DNA of 5,716 nt from PRO6 sp049646625 (lineage in GTDB: Bacteria; Pseudomonadota; Alphaproteobacteria; Rhizobiales; Xanthobacteraceae), in assembly GCA_049646625.1 (NCBI GenBank), contig JBARWE010000331.1, positions 1 to 5,716 on the forward strand, in the 5' to 3' direction. The notes below the pieces were generated by a model. The model saw only the letters and a list, made by a program, of their open reading frames with translations, was not told where the DNA came from and did no database searches. The translations under genes were made by a program, and so were the position numbers. This document shows, piece by piece, positions 5,482 to 5,716 of the stretch; the stretch's first letter is position 1, and each line of letters opens with the position of its first letter.

Positions 5482-5716
5482 AGCGAACGCACCCGGTAGG
5501 CGGCGATCATCGCCGCGACCGACGCCGGCATCATCGCGATGCTCTGGCCGATGGCGACAAGACCGCGGTTGTCGTACCAGTGCGCGACCAGCGTGCGCAG
5601 CGCGTGGCGCAAGAGTTCCGGCACATCGCTTGCCGCCTCGCCAAAGCCGCAGACGAGATCGAGTTCGATGCCGCCCGCCGCGCGCCCCGGCAGCGCGGGT
5701 GCGAGCGGCACGACGA
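5478..5716 (-). CDS. Head-tail connector, gp6 / phiE125 gp8-like family (3' part only)
   Basis: This is the C-terminal part of a connector (adaptor) protein that sits under the portal and starts the head-to-tail joint of a siphovirus-like particle; in RcGTA it is g6. The gene enters from beyond the right edge. 78 residues are visible and the frame is open to the window end, so the GTG at 5711-5709 is an internal valine and not a start. The family signature is the helical stretch with LRHALRTLVAHWYDNR followed by a P-x-S-V-x-A-M-I-A-A-Y-R tail, which matches the typical 'LR.AL..L.AHWYENR ... P..V.ALL..YR' ending of phiE125 gp8-like proteins. Its stop overlaps the next start in an ATGA (5481-5478), which suggests translational coupling to head closure. 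The assignment rests on motif recall and gene order; the N-terminal part cannot be judged. Confidence 0.85.
   Translation of the reverse strand, partial: VVPLAPALPGRAAGGIELDLVCGFGEAASDVPELLRHALRTLVAHWYDNRGLVAIGQSIAMMPASVAAMIAAYRVRSL

Noticed and set aside
1..5716. CRISPR array, tRNA, insertion sequence end or phage att site.
   Set aside because: No regularly spaced repeats, no tRNA-like stretch, no inverted terminal repeats seen, and practically every base belongs to a recognised coding frame.

Overview
The window is one uninterrupted block of ten genes, all on the minus strand, so transcription runs from high to low coordinates. Together they form the connector, tail and baseplate part of a siphovirus-like particle. 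The gene order matches the late part of the alphaproteobacterial gene transfer agent (GTA) cluster first defined in Rhodobacter capsulatus (RcGTA g6 to g15). The DNA is GC-rich by eye with strong G/C bias at third codon positions. Together with the GTA-type families (gp10, rcc01693-type chaperone, DUF2460, DUF2163, NlpC/P60 phage peptidase, megatron) this points to an alphaproteobacterium, perhaps Hyphomicrobiales (Rhizobiales). The order-level guess is inference only.

In transcription order the layout is: the C-terminal end of a gp6/phiE125 gp8-like head-tail connector (5716-5478, cut by the window edge); head closure protein (5481-5167); DUF3168 tail terminator (5149-4739); major tail protein (4723-4316); GTA gp10 family protein (4304-3990); small tail assembly chaperone (3993-3781); very short tape measure protein (3788-3201); DUF2460 distal tail protein (3194-2553); DUF2163 tail hub with paired cysteines (2551-1670); NlpC/P60 cell-wall peptidase (1649-1206); and the first 401 residues of the large baseplate protein 'megatron' (1205-1, cut by the window edge).

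The genes are packed with overlaps of 4 or 8 bases or gaps of at most 20 bases. I see no promoter, terminator, RNA gene, repeat array or mobile-element end. The whole module is probably read from a promoter upstream of the window with much translational coupling. The connector and closure proteins join head to tail, the terminator caps a tube of major tail protein, and the chaperone and tape measure set tube length. The distal tail protein, hub, peptidase and megatron form the baseplate that engages and crosses the cell envelope.

The visible genes all look intact, with no frameshift or premature stop. That fits a maintained, possibly functional GTA rather than a decaying prophage, but this window alone cannot separate a GTA from a complete prophage. 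I found no undescribed system. The points of interest are details within a known one: a glycine-zipper N-terminus, cysteine pairs in the hub, a cysteine-rich peptidase and start-site choices.
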